A stretch of DNA of 5,187 nt, taken from the NCBI GenBank assembly GCA_002293065.1, contig DBCN01000138.1, positions 354 through 5,540 of the forward strand, written 5' to 3'. Below the pieces are notes generated by a model. The model was not told where the DNA came from. It did no database searches and saw only the letters and a program-made list of their open reading frames with translations. Below are positions 1 to 5,187 of the stretch, piece by piece. The stretch is from Opitutia bacterium UBA957 (GTDB lineage Bacteria; Verrucomicrobiota; Verrucomicrobiia; Opitutales; UBA953). The number at the start of each line of letters is the position of its first letter. Position 1 is the first letter of the stretch. A program made the position numbers and the translations under genes.

Positions 1-1623
1 CTGCCTGACCACCCGCTCATGGCCGGCATCAAATCCTGGCAGCAACAGGTCCCGATCCCGCAGACCTACGCGGGCGACAAAGCGTGGCGCATTCCGCTCC
101 ATCCCGTGCCCGCCAAGGAACCCATGTCCGCGAAGACCCATTTCATGCGCGGTGCCATCGCGCTCGCCGCGAACGGCATCCCGATCTTCAACGCGCTGAA
201 CAACCGCGGCGACGACGCCAAGAAGTTCGGCGAGCTCGACGACTTCGGCGGCCACTGCGGCAAAGGCGACGACTACCATTACCACGACGCCCCGGTCTTC
301 CTCGAAAAAACGCTCGGCAAAGGTAAAGCTATCGCCGTGGCCCTCGATGGTTATGCCATCTATGGTTACAACGAGCCCGATGGCTCCGCACCCGGTAAGC
401 TCGATGAATTCGGTGGCCACGAGACCAAGGCCCTCGGTTACCATTACCACGCGCAGAAGGTCTACCCGTACATCAACGGCGGCTTCCATGGCGAAGTCAC
501 CGAAGTCGGCGGCCAGGTCGACCCACAGCCCTCCGCCAGCCACGTGCGCAAGGAAGGCTCGGCCTACTCGCAGTCGCCTCTCCGCGGAGCGCTGATCAAG
601 GATTTCACCGCGTCACCCGACGGCAAGACCTACGAGTTGCGCTACACCCTTAACGGCAAGGCGCTCAGCGTGAAGTACGTCGCCAACGAAGACGGCACGT
701 GGACCTTCACGTATGGCCGTCCCGACGGCACCCCCGTCGTCGAGACCTATAAGCCCAACGATCGCGGACCCGGCGGTGGTGGCCAAGGTGGCGATCGACC
801 GAAAGGCGAAGGCAAAGGCGGTAAAGGGGGCAAAGGTGGTAAGCGTCCGCCCGCCGAGCCGGAAGGCGCCAAAGGCGAAACCGGCGACCTCGGTGAGCAG
901 TCACAACCAGGAACCCCCGAAGGCGACCGCCCCAAGGGTGACCGACCCAAAGGAGGCAAAGGTGGCAAGGGCGGTAAAGGCGGCCCAGGCGATCCTCCCG
1001 GCCTGATCAAGCCTTCCCCCACTGACGCGCTGAAACTGAATGCCTACGCCGACAACTGGTTCATCCTCTTCATCAACGGCAAGCTCCGCGTCGTCGACCC
1101 CATCGAGTACATGCCCCACAACGTTGTCTCGGTCGATATCGTACCCGAGTACCCGATGACCATCGCCGTCATGGCCATGGACAACGCAGACCCCAAGACC
1201 GGGCTCGAATACGGTAACCGCATCGGTGACGCCGGCTTGATCATCAAGTTCTCCGATGGCACCGTCACGAACGCGAAGTGGAAGGCCAAGAGCTTCTTCA
1301 AGGGACCACTCAACCGCGACGTCGCCAACCCCAAGGTCCAGCATGAACCCATTCCCGCCAATTGGTACGCCGTCGACTTCGACGACTCCAGCTGGGCCCA
1401 GGCCAGCGAGTTCTCCGAAGAACGCGTGAACCCCAAGGAGTCCTACACCAAGGCCAAGGAAAGCTTTGCCGGAGCCAAGTTCATCTGGACCGCGGACCTT
1501 GACCTCGACAACACCGTGCTCTTCCGCACCAAGGTCGAAGCCCCCGCCGGCTACAAGCAGCGCTGGACCGCGGTGCCCGAGGTCGATATGACCGAGGTGA
1601 CCAAACGGTTATTGAACAAGTAA
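1..1623 (+). CDS. YHYH-domain protein with Lys/Gly-rich linker and C-terminal beta-sandwich-like domain (5' end outside window)
   Basis: Residues are numbered from the ATG at 19. The frame is open to position 1 and reads LPDHP just before that Met. A P-D-H-P segment normally lies inside the YHYH domain and there is no ribosome binding site or signal peptide at 19, so the true start is probably upstream. Residues 1-247 match the YHYH family (function unknown, often exported): NGIPIFN at 52-58, GELDDFGGH at 71-79, YHYH at 86-89, LDGYAIYG at 109-116, a second YHYH at 141-144, and GQVDPQP at 165-171. Residues 249-329 are a low-complexity Gly/Lys/Pro linker. Residues 336-510 look like an all-beta domain (DNWFILFINGKL at 345-356, DFDDSSW at 453-459, LDNTVLFRT at 496-504), perhaps galactose-binding-like; that fold is inferred. 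The conserved His residues suggest metal binding, also inferred. The stop is TAA at 1621-1623. The family call is firm; the role is unknown. Confidence 0.88.
   Translation: MPDHPLMAGIKSWQQQVPIPQTYAGDKAWRIPLHPVPAKEPMSAKTHFMRGAIALAANGIPIFNALNNRGDDAKKFGELDDFGGHCGKGDDYHYHDAPVFLEKTLGKGKAIAVALDGYAIYGYNEPDGSAPGKLDEFGGHETKALGYHYHAQKVYPYINGGFHGEVTEVGGQVDPQPSASHVRKEGSAYSQSPLRGALIKDFTASPDGKTYELRYTLNGKALSVKYVANEDGTWTFTYGRPDGTPVVETYKPNDRGPGGGGQGGDRPKGEGKGGKGGKGGKRPPAEPEGAKGETGDLGEQSQPGTPEGDRPKGDRPKGGKGGKGGKGGPGDPPGLIKPSPTDALKLNAYADNWFILFINGKLRVVDPIEYMPHNVVSVDIVPEYPMTIAVMAMDNADPKTGLEYGNRIGDAGLIIKFSDGTVTNAKWKAKSFFKGPLNRDVANPKVQHEPIPANWYAVDFDDSSWAQASEFSEERVNPKESYTKAKESFAGAKFIWTADLDLDNTVLFRTKVEAPAGYKQRWTAVPEVDMTEVTKRLLNK
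157..450 (+). repeat. Internal tandem duplication within the YHYH domain
   Basis: Two units of the encoded protein align with each other: residues 47-89 (nt 157-285) and 105-144 (nt 331-450), counting the Met at 19 as 1. Each runs I-A-x-A-x-[ND]-G-x-x-I-[FY], a variable loop, then G-x-L-D-[DE]-F-G-G-H, six residues, and Y-H-Y-H. The last 19 residues of the units are ungapped and identical at 12 positions. Three His positions recur: H79, H87 and H89 in unit 1, and H134, H142 and H144 in unit 2. The repeat is seen directly; an origin by duplication and a metal-site role are inferred. Confidence 0.8.
763..1005 (+). repeat. Low-complexity Gly/Lys/Pro linker with two KGG-repeat blocks
   Basis: This stretch encodes the region between the YHYH domain and the C-terminal domain. 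A GDRPKG module occurs at residues 258-263 and, as an overlapping pair, at 302-312. Each time it is followed by a run of Lys-Gly-Gly triplets, at 265-275 (nt 811-843) and 312-322 (nt 952-984). At DNA level the KGG runs are 9-bp tandem repeats with scattered third-position changes. The segment between the blocks is more acidic (PEGAKGETGDLGEQ). It is probably a flexible, basic, disordered tether. Such tracts change length easily by slippage. Confidence 0.8.
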
Positions 1624-1687
1624 AACCAGCGGACGATCCGCGCAGAGACTGGAGAAAGCCACTACCTCTTGGTAATTGGAGGGAAAT

Positions 1688-1706
1688 GGTGGTCAAATTG
1701 ACCGCC
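1688..1706. promoter_or_regulatory. 19-bp near-perfect palindrome, candidate operator
   Basis: GGTGGTCAAATTGACCGCC is symmetric about the A at 1697. The six inner pairs are perfect (GGTCAA and TTGACC), the seventh is T/G, and pairs eight and nine match. With only one central base it is unlikely to work as an RNA hairpin and looks more like a site for a dimeric DNA-binding regulator. It lies 65 bp after the YHYH stop codon and 126 bp before the cytochrome gene's ATG. A weak promoter-like pair, TTGGTA (1669-1674) and TCAAAT (1693-1698) with an 18-bp spacer, would put the -10 element inside the palindrome. No regulator gene is visible in the window, so the cognate protein is unknown. Confidence 0.35.
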
Positions 1707-1729
1707 GAGCGAGGAACATTGCCCTTGGC

Positions 1730-1832
1730 AGGAGGTCGAAAAAACCACACCTTGCCCAAACCCCCTCCTTTCCACTGCCCATCCGGGCCGGTGGTCCTAG
1801 GGTTCCCCTTTCCCTTCATCCAACACACCCAC
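1730..1832 (+). promoter_or_regulatory. C-rich, G-poor leader of the cytochrome gene
   Basis: Positions 1739-1784 contain 23 C and only 2 G in 46 bases, a C-over-G bubble like Rho-loading sites. After a short G-rich patch (1785-1802), positions 1803-1834 contain no G up to the ATG. The leader therefore should be unstructured next to the start, which suits initiation without a Shine-Dalgarno sequence. A consensus AGGAGGT at 1730-1736 has no start codon at usable distance; its AGGAGG can pair with CCTCCT at 1764-1769. An imperfect stem can also form between 1772-1780 and 1785-1794. Base composition and complementarity are seen directly; any regulatory role is inferred. Confidence 0.3.
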
Positions 1833-4800
1833 ATGCGTCCGTTGTTCACCCTCCTCCTCGCCATGCTCGGCTTCGCCGGCGCGCAGGCCCAAACCCTCGA
1901 GCTGAAGAAAGGCGACAACGTCGCCTTCGTCGGCGGCGGCCTCGCCGACCGTCAGCAGCACTTCGGCCACCTCGAAGCGCTGATCCACAAGGCCAACGCG
2001 GACAAGGAACTGGTCGTGCGCAACCTCGGCTTCTCCGGCGACGAAGTGAACACCCGCCATCGCTCCGACGAAGTGCCCGCCCTCGAGCTCTTCCTCAACA
2101 TGAAGCCTGGCGCGCTCGCCACGAAGTCCGGCAACACCGCCGTGACCTACCACTTCGGGACCGACTTCCACGCCAACGTCATGCTCGCCTATTGGGGCTT
2201 CAACGAAAGCTTCCGCGGGCCGGAAGGCATCGACGCTTTCAAGAAGAACATCGACGAGTGGGTCAAGAAGCAGCTGACCACCGATTACGGCAAGGGCAAG
2301 GTCCGCCTCGTCCTTCTCTCCCCGATTGCCCACGAAGACCTGAAGTCCGCGCACTTCGACCCGGCCATCGTCGCCCGCAACAACAAGAACCTCGCCGCCT
2401 ACACGATCGCCCTCGGCGAAGTCGCCAAGGCCAACGGCGTCCAGTTCGTCGACCTCTTCACCGCTTCGCAGAAACTCTACGCCGCCGCCAAGTCCCCGCT
2501 GACGATCAACGGGATCCACCTGAACGACGCTGGCGACGCGGCCCTCGCCGCCGTCCAGTTCCAAGCCCTTTTCGGCAAGGCCGCCCCGGCCATCGACGCC
2601 GCGCTCCTCGCCGCCGTCAACGAGAAGGCCACCCAGTGGCACCGCCGCTACCGCACGGTCGACCAGTTCAACATCTACGGTCAGCGCTCGCGCATCAAGT
2701 ACGAGGGCATCGACAACGCCACCGTCATCGGCCGTGAGCTCGCCAACCGCGACATCAAGACCGCCAACCGCGACCAGGCCATCTGGGCCGCCGCCAACGG
2801 CAAGGCCTTCACCGTGAAGGACGACAACCTCCTCCCCGACATCGCCGTCCCACCAAACCGCAAGGAGGCAGTCCCCTACCTCTCTGGCGAAGAGCAGCTC
2901 AAGCACCTGACGCTTCCCGAGGGCTGCAAGGTCGAGTTCATCGCCGACGAAACGACCATCCCCGAGCTCATCAATCCGGTGCAGATGAACTTCGACACGA
3001 AGGGTCGCCTCTGGCTCGCCGTCTGGCCCAACTACCCCGAGACTTCCCCGAAGACCAAGAACTACGACAAGCTCCTCGTCCTCGACCTCGACCCCAAGAC
3101 CGGCAAGGTCGCCAAGTCGCACGTCTTCCTCGACGGCCTCAACTGCCCGACCGGTTTCCAGTTCTACAAGGATGGCGTCATCCTCATCCAGTCGCCCGAC
3201 ATGTGGTTCGTGCGCGACACGGATGGCGACGGCAAGGCCGACTGGAAGGAAAAGTTCCTGACCGGCATGGACGCCGCGGACTCCCACCACGAGACGAACT
3301 CCATCTGCTATGAACCGGGTGGCGCAATGTACTTCTCCGACGGCGTGTTCCACCGCACCCAGGTCGAGACCTTCGACAAGGGCCCGGTTCGCAACACCAA
3401 CGGCGCCATCTATCGCTTCGAGCCGATGACCTACAAGTTCTCGCGCTACGTCCCCTACAACTTCGCCAACCCGCACGGCCGCGTCTTCGACTACTGGGGC
3501 AACGACATCATCACCGATGCCACCGGCAACGCCAATTACTTCGGCCCTGGCTTCTCCGGCCACCTCGACTCCGGCGCCCACTCCGGCTACCCGCAGATGT
3601 GGAACCGTCCGTCGCGCCCCTGCCCGGGCACGGCCATCCTGAGCAGCCGCCACTTCCCCGAGGACTGGCAGGGCATGTTCCTCAACACGAACGTCATCAC
3701 CTACCAAGGCATCTTCCGCGCGAAGCTCACCGAAGAAGGTTCGGGCATCAAGGGGACGACCGTTGAACCCGGCCTGATCAAGACCGACAACACCAAGGCA
3801 GGCAACTTCCGCCCCTCCGGCGTCGCCGTCGCCCCCGATGGCTCGCTCTACGTGATGGATTGGTCCCAGATGCTCATCGGCCACCTCCAGCACCACCTCC
3901 GTGACCCGAACCGCGACCACAAGCATGGCCGCCTCTACCGCATCACCTACCCGAGCCGTCCCCTGCTGACGCCGAAGAAGATCGACGGTGAGCCCATCGC
4001 CAAGCTCCTCGACCTGCTCAAGGAACCCGAGAACAACGTCCGCGAGCGCACCAAGGTCGAACTGCACAAGCACGACAGCGCCAAGGTCATCGCCGCCACC
4101 CAGGCTTGGGTGAAGCAGTTCGACGTCACCAAGAAGGAAGATGCCCACCACATCCTCGAGGCCCTCTGGGTCCACCAGTGGCACAACGTCGTCAACCTCG
4201 ACCTCATCAAGGCCCTCCTCAAGTCGCCCGAGCATAACGCCCGCGCCCAGGCCGTCCGCGTCGTCTGCTACCAGCGTGACCGCATCCCTGAGGCCCTCGA
4301 TATCGTCGAAGCCGCCATCAAGGACGAGCACCCCCGCGTCCGCCTCGAAGCCGTCCGCGCCCTCAGCTTCTTCAACGGTGCCGACACCAAGCGCGCCATC
4401 GCCGCCGCCCTCGTCGTCAAGGACGAGAAGGACCAGTACATCGCTTACTGCTTCCGCGAAACGATGAAGCAGCTCTCGTCCCTCCCTGAAGGCAAGGACT
4501 TCAACATGGCCACGATCAAGAAGCCTTCCGAAACGACCTATGGCCCGACGGACAAGAAGCTCTCCAAGGCCGACAAGAAACTCTACGACCTTGGCAAGGA
4601 AGTCTACTTCCGCGAGGCGCTCTGCGTCACCTGCCACCAGGCCGACGGCAAGGGCATCGAGAGCTTCCCCGACAAGAACAAGCCAGCCTTCGGCACCTAC
4701 CCGCCCCTCGCCAAGATGACCGGTTACCCGACGAATCCTTGGATCGACGGCGAACCTGACCGCGCCATCAAACTCATCCTCAACGGCATGTACGGCAAGA

Positions 4801-5048
4801 TGACGTTCCAAGGTAAGCAATACGGCGACGTCGCCGCCGGCCAAGCCGCGATGACCCCGCTCGGCCAGATGCTGAAGGATGACGAAGTCGCCGGGGTCCT
4901 CACCTACGTCCGCCAGTCCTGGGGCAACAACCTGCCTCCGGTCTCCCCGGCCCAGGTGAAGAAGGTCCGCGAGGCCAACAAGGGACGTACCGCGATGTAC
5001 ACGCCCGAGGAAATCCTCAAGGAACACCCCTTCCCCGCGGGCAAGTAA
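1833..5048 (+). CDS. Secreted PVC-type multidomain cytochrome c protein: SGNH-like, beta-propeller dehydrogenase-like, HEAT-like repeats, cytochrome c
   Basis: The protein has 1071 residues. The start at 1833 is chosen because it gives a clean signal peptide (MRPLFTLLLAMLGFAGAQA, likely cleavage after A19). An in-frame ATG at 1686 would bury that peptide behind 49 unconvincing residues. Domains: SGNH-like, ~22-265 (GGGLADR 34-40, GFNE 122-125, NGIH 226-229); linker ~266-349; propeller resembling the PVC 'membrane-bound dehydrogenase' family, ~350-708 (GRLWLAVWPNYP 391-402, Ca-loop-like DTDGDGKAD 462-470, RPSGVAVAPDGSLYVMDW 660-677, HGRLYRI 698-704); HEAT-like helices ~718-890; class I cytochrome c ~912-1032 with CVTCH at 931-935 and probable axial M1007 in AMTPLG. 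The family architecture is typical of Planctomycetota/Verrucomicrobiota. A likely role is extracytoplasmic oxidation with electrons passed to the haem; the substrate is unknown. The SGNH Ser nucleophile is absent. No Shine-Dalgarno sequence precedes the start. Transcription probably ends at 5071-5097. Confidence 0.93.
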   Translation: MRPLFTLLLAMLGFAGAQAQTLELKKGDNVAFVGGGLADRQQHFGHLEALIHKANADKELVVRNLGFSGDEVNTRHRSDEVPALELFLNMKPGALATKSGNTAVTYHFGTDFHANVMLAYWGFNESFRGPEGIDAFKKNIDEWVKKQLTTDYGKGKVRLVLLSPIAHEDLKSAHFDPAIVARNNKNLAAYTIALGEVAKANGVQFVDLFTASQKLYAAAKSPLTINGIHLNDAGDAALAAVQFQALFGKAAPAIDAALLAAVNEKATQWHRRYRTVDQFNIYGQRSRIKYEGIDNATVIGRELANRDIKTANRDQAIWAAANGKAFTVKDDNLLPDIAVPPNRKEAVPYLSGEEQLKHLTLPEGCKVEFIADETTIPELINPVQMNFDTKGRLWLAVWPNYPETSPKTKNYDKLLVLDLDPKTGKVAKSHVFLDGLNCPTGFQFYKDGVILIQSPDMWFVRDTDGDGKADWKEKFLTGMDAADSHHETNSICYEPGGAMYFSDGVFHRTQVETFDKGPVRNTNGAIYRFEPMTYKFSRYVPYNFANPHGRVFDYWGNDIITDATGNANYFGPGFSGHLDSGAHSGYPQMWNRPSRPCPGTAILSSRHFPEDWQGMFLNTNVITYQGIFRAKLTEEGSGIKGTTVEPGLIKTDNTKAGNFRPSGVAVAPDGSLYVMDWSQMLIGHLQHHLRDPNRDHKHGRLYRITYPSRPLLTPKKIDGEPIAKLLDLLKEPENNVRERTKVELHKHDSAKVIAATQAWVKQFDVTKKEDAHHILEALWVHQWHNVVNLDLIKALLKSPEHNARAQAVRVVCYQRDRIPEALDIVEAAIKDEHPRVRLEAVRALSFFNGADTKRAIAAALVVKDEKDQYIAYCFRETMKQLSSLPEGKDFNMATIKKPSETTYGPTDKKLSKADKKLYDLGKEVYFREALCVTCHQADGKGIESFPDKNKPAFGTYPPLAKMTGYPTNPWIDGEPDRAIKLILNGMYGKMTFQGKQYGDVAAGQAAMTPLGQMLKDDEVAGVLTYVRQSWGNNLPPVSPAQVKKVREANKGRTAMYTPEEILKEHPFPAGK
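4623..4637 (+). other. Haem c attachment motif (CxxCH) codons
   Basis: These codons encode C931-V-T-C934-H935 of the cytochrome protein. The two Cys would bind haem covalently and the His would be the proximal iron ligand. The downstream context (PPLAKMTG at 957-964, LILNGMYG at 981-988, AMTPLG at 1006-1011, LTYVRQSWGN at 1023-1032) matches class I cytochromes c attached to alcohol and sugar dehydrogenases and makes M1007 the best distal ligand. M990 in GKMTFQG is a less likely alternative. This is the only CxxCH in the protein, so a single haem is expected. Confidence 0.9.
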
Positions 5049-5070
5049 GCCCTGCGCGGCTTTCCCGACC

Positions 5071-5097
5071 AAGGGCGTGCTTCGGCACGCCCTTTTT
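5071..5097 (+). terminator. Intrinsic terminator with UUCG tetraloop
   Basis: AAGGGCGTGC (5071-5080) and GCACGCCCTT (5085-5094) form a perfect 10-bp stem around TTCG (5081-5084). The closing pair gives the very stable cUUCGg tetraloop. A run of five T at 5093-5097 overlaps the stem base and continues as GTT. It lies 22 bp after the cytochrome gene's stop codon. On the opposite strand the stem is followed by GGTCGGG rather than T, so it acts in the + direction only. Confidence 0.93.
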
Positions 5098-5106
5098 GTT
5101 GTGCGG

Positions 5107-5134
5107 TTGCACCCCGAGGCGTGCGCCGTAGGCT
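5107..5134 (+). promoter_or_regulatory. Candidate promoter for the third gene, giving a leaderless mRNA
   Basis: A TAnnnT-type -10 element, TAGGCT at 5129-5134, lies exactly six bases before the ATG at 5141. Counting -12 to -7 for the hexamer puts +1 on the A of the ATG. A partial -35 element, TTGCAC at 5107-5112, sits upstream with a 16-bp spacer. Each hexamer matches only 3 of 6 sigma-70 consensus bases. The support comes from the exact spacing, the lack of a Shine-Dalgarno sequence, and the terminator just upstream, which means this gene needs its own promoter. Confidence 0.35.
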
Positions 5135-5140
5135 CAAACC

Positions 5141-5187
5141 ATGAAGTCAATCCTGTCGCTTGCCTGGCTGCTTGCCGCGACCCTGTC
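5141..5187 (+). CDS. Start of a probable secreted protein (3' end outside window)
   Basis: The ATG at 5141 opens a frame reading MKSILSLAWLLAATL before the window ends. A short Lys-containing start followed by an unbroken hydrophobic stretch is what the beginning of a signal peptide, or of a membrane anchor, looks like. The cleavage site and mature protein are not visible, so the product cannot be named. It starts 44 bp after the T-run of the terminator and has no Shine-Dalgarno sequence in GTAGGCTCAAACC. With only 15 complete codons the call depends on position, composition and the promoter-like element. Confidence 0.6.
   Translation, partial: MKSILSLAWLLAATL

Noticed and set aside
19..21. 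ATG at 19 as the true start of the YHYH protein
   Set aside because: The frame is open to the window edge, the codons just upstream give P-D-H-P expected within the family domain, and there is no ribosome site or signal peptide at this Met.
747..1022. Minus-strand proline-rich frame (PLPPLPP repeats) and the + strand Lys/Ala-rich frame at 713-1006, which looks histone-like
   Set aside because: Both are other-frame readings of the Gly/Lys repeat linker of the YHYH protein.
1629..1641. GCGGA-CGA-TCCGC hairpin five bases after the YHYH stop codon as a terminator
   Set aside because: The stem is only 5 bp with a 3-base loop and no T-run follows; it is too weak to call as an intrinsic terminator.
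1686..1832. Extension of the cytochrome protein to the upstream in-frame ATG at 1686, which follows GGAGGG
   Set aside because: The purine run ends too close to that ATG, the extra 49 residues do not look like protein, and the extension would place the clear signal peptide internally.
1676..2737. A 353-codon + strand frame overlapping the cytochrome gene's 5' part
   Set aside because: It translates to an Arg/Pro/His-rich string, a typical frame-shadow product of a GC-rich gene, with no domain.
4141..4467. Ser/Thr/Pro-rich 108-codon + strand frame
   Set aside because: It is a shadow of the HEAT-like region of the cytochrome protein, with composition set by the C-rich codons of the real frame.
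1797..5150. A 1117-codon open frame on the minus strand covering the whole cytochrome gene
   Set aside because: It follows from codon use: the sense gene almost never uses TTA, CTA or TCA in this register, so few antisense stops arise. The product is a low-complexity Val/Asp/Gly/Glu/Leu-rich string with no recognisable domain, whereas the sense frame has several clear families.
1..5187. CRISPR arrays, tRNA or rRNA genes, insertion sequences and attachment sites
   Set aside because: I saw no spaced direct repeats of CRISPR type, no cloverleaf-like or rRNA-like stretches, no transposase frame and no terminal inverted repeats.

Overview
The window comes from a GC-rich bacterium, most likely of the Planctomycetota/Verrucomicrobiota (PVC) group, with Verrucomicrobiota favoured. 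The main evidence is the 1071-residue protein in the right two thirds. It joins an SGNH-like domain, a beta-propeller 'membrane-bound dehydrogenase' domain, HEAT-like repeats and a C-terminal c-type cytochrome, an arrangement typical of that group. The real genes have no usable Shine-Dalgarno sequence and strongly favour codons ending in C or G, which also fits. The assignment rests on recognised protein architecture, not on a database search.

Layout, all on the + strand: (1) Positions 1-1623 hold the 3' part of a gene whose start lies left of the window. It encodes a YHYH-domain protein with a Lys/Gly-rich linker and a C-terminal beta-sandwich-like domain. (2) Positions 1624-1832 are a 209-bp intergenic region with a 19-bp near-perfect palindrome at 1688-1706 and a C-rich, G-poor leader in front of the next gene. 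No convincing terminator is seen after the YHYH gene. (3) Positions 1833-5048 hold the complete secreted multidomain cytochrome c protein. (4) Positions 5071-5097 are a textbook intrinsic terminator with a UUCG tetraloop. (5) From 5141 to the right edge is the start of a third gene, of which only a signal-peptide-like N-terminus is visible. Its putative -10 element places the transcription start on the A of the ATG, so its mRNA may be leaderless.

How the genes may work together: the cytochrome protein has a clear signal peptide and a CxxCH haem site, so it works outside the cytoplasm. It probably oxidises an unknown substrate at the propeller and passes electrons to its own haem. The YHYH protein is also probably exported, but its leader is outside the window and the family has no established function. 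No catabolic enzyme that would identify the substrate is visible. The strong terminator separates the third gene from the first two.

Points most worth a second look: the YHYH domain is a tandem duplication of a ~40-residue His-bearing unit; the SGNH domain lacks its Ser nucleophile; the palindrome and C-rich leader sit between the two large genes; and the third gene may be leaderless.
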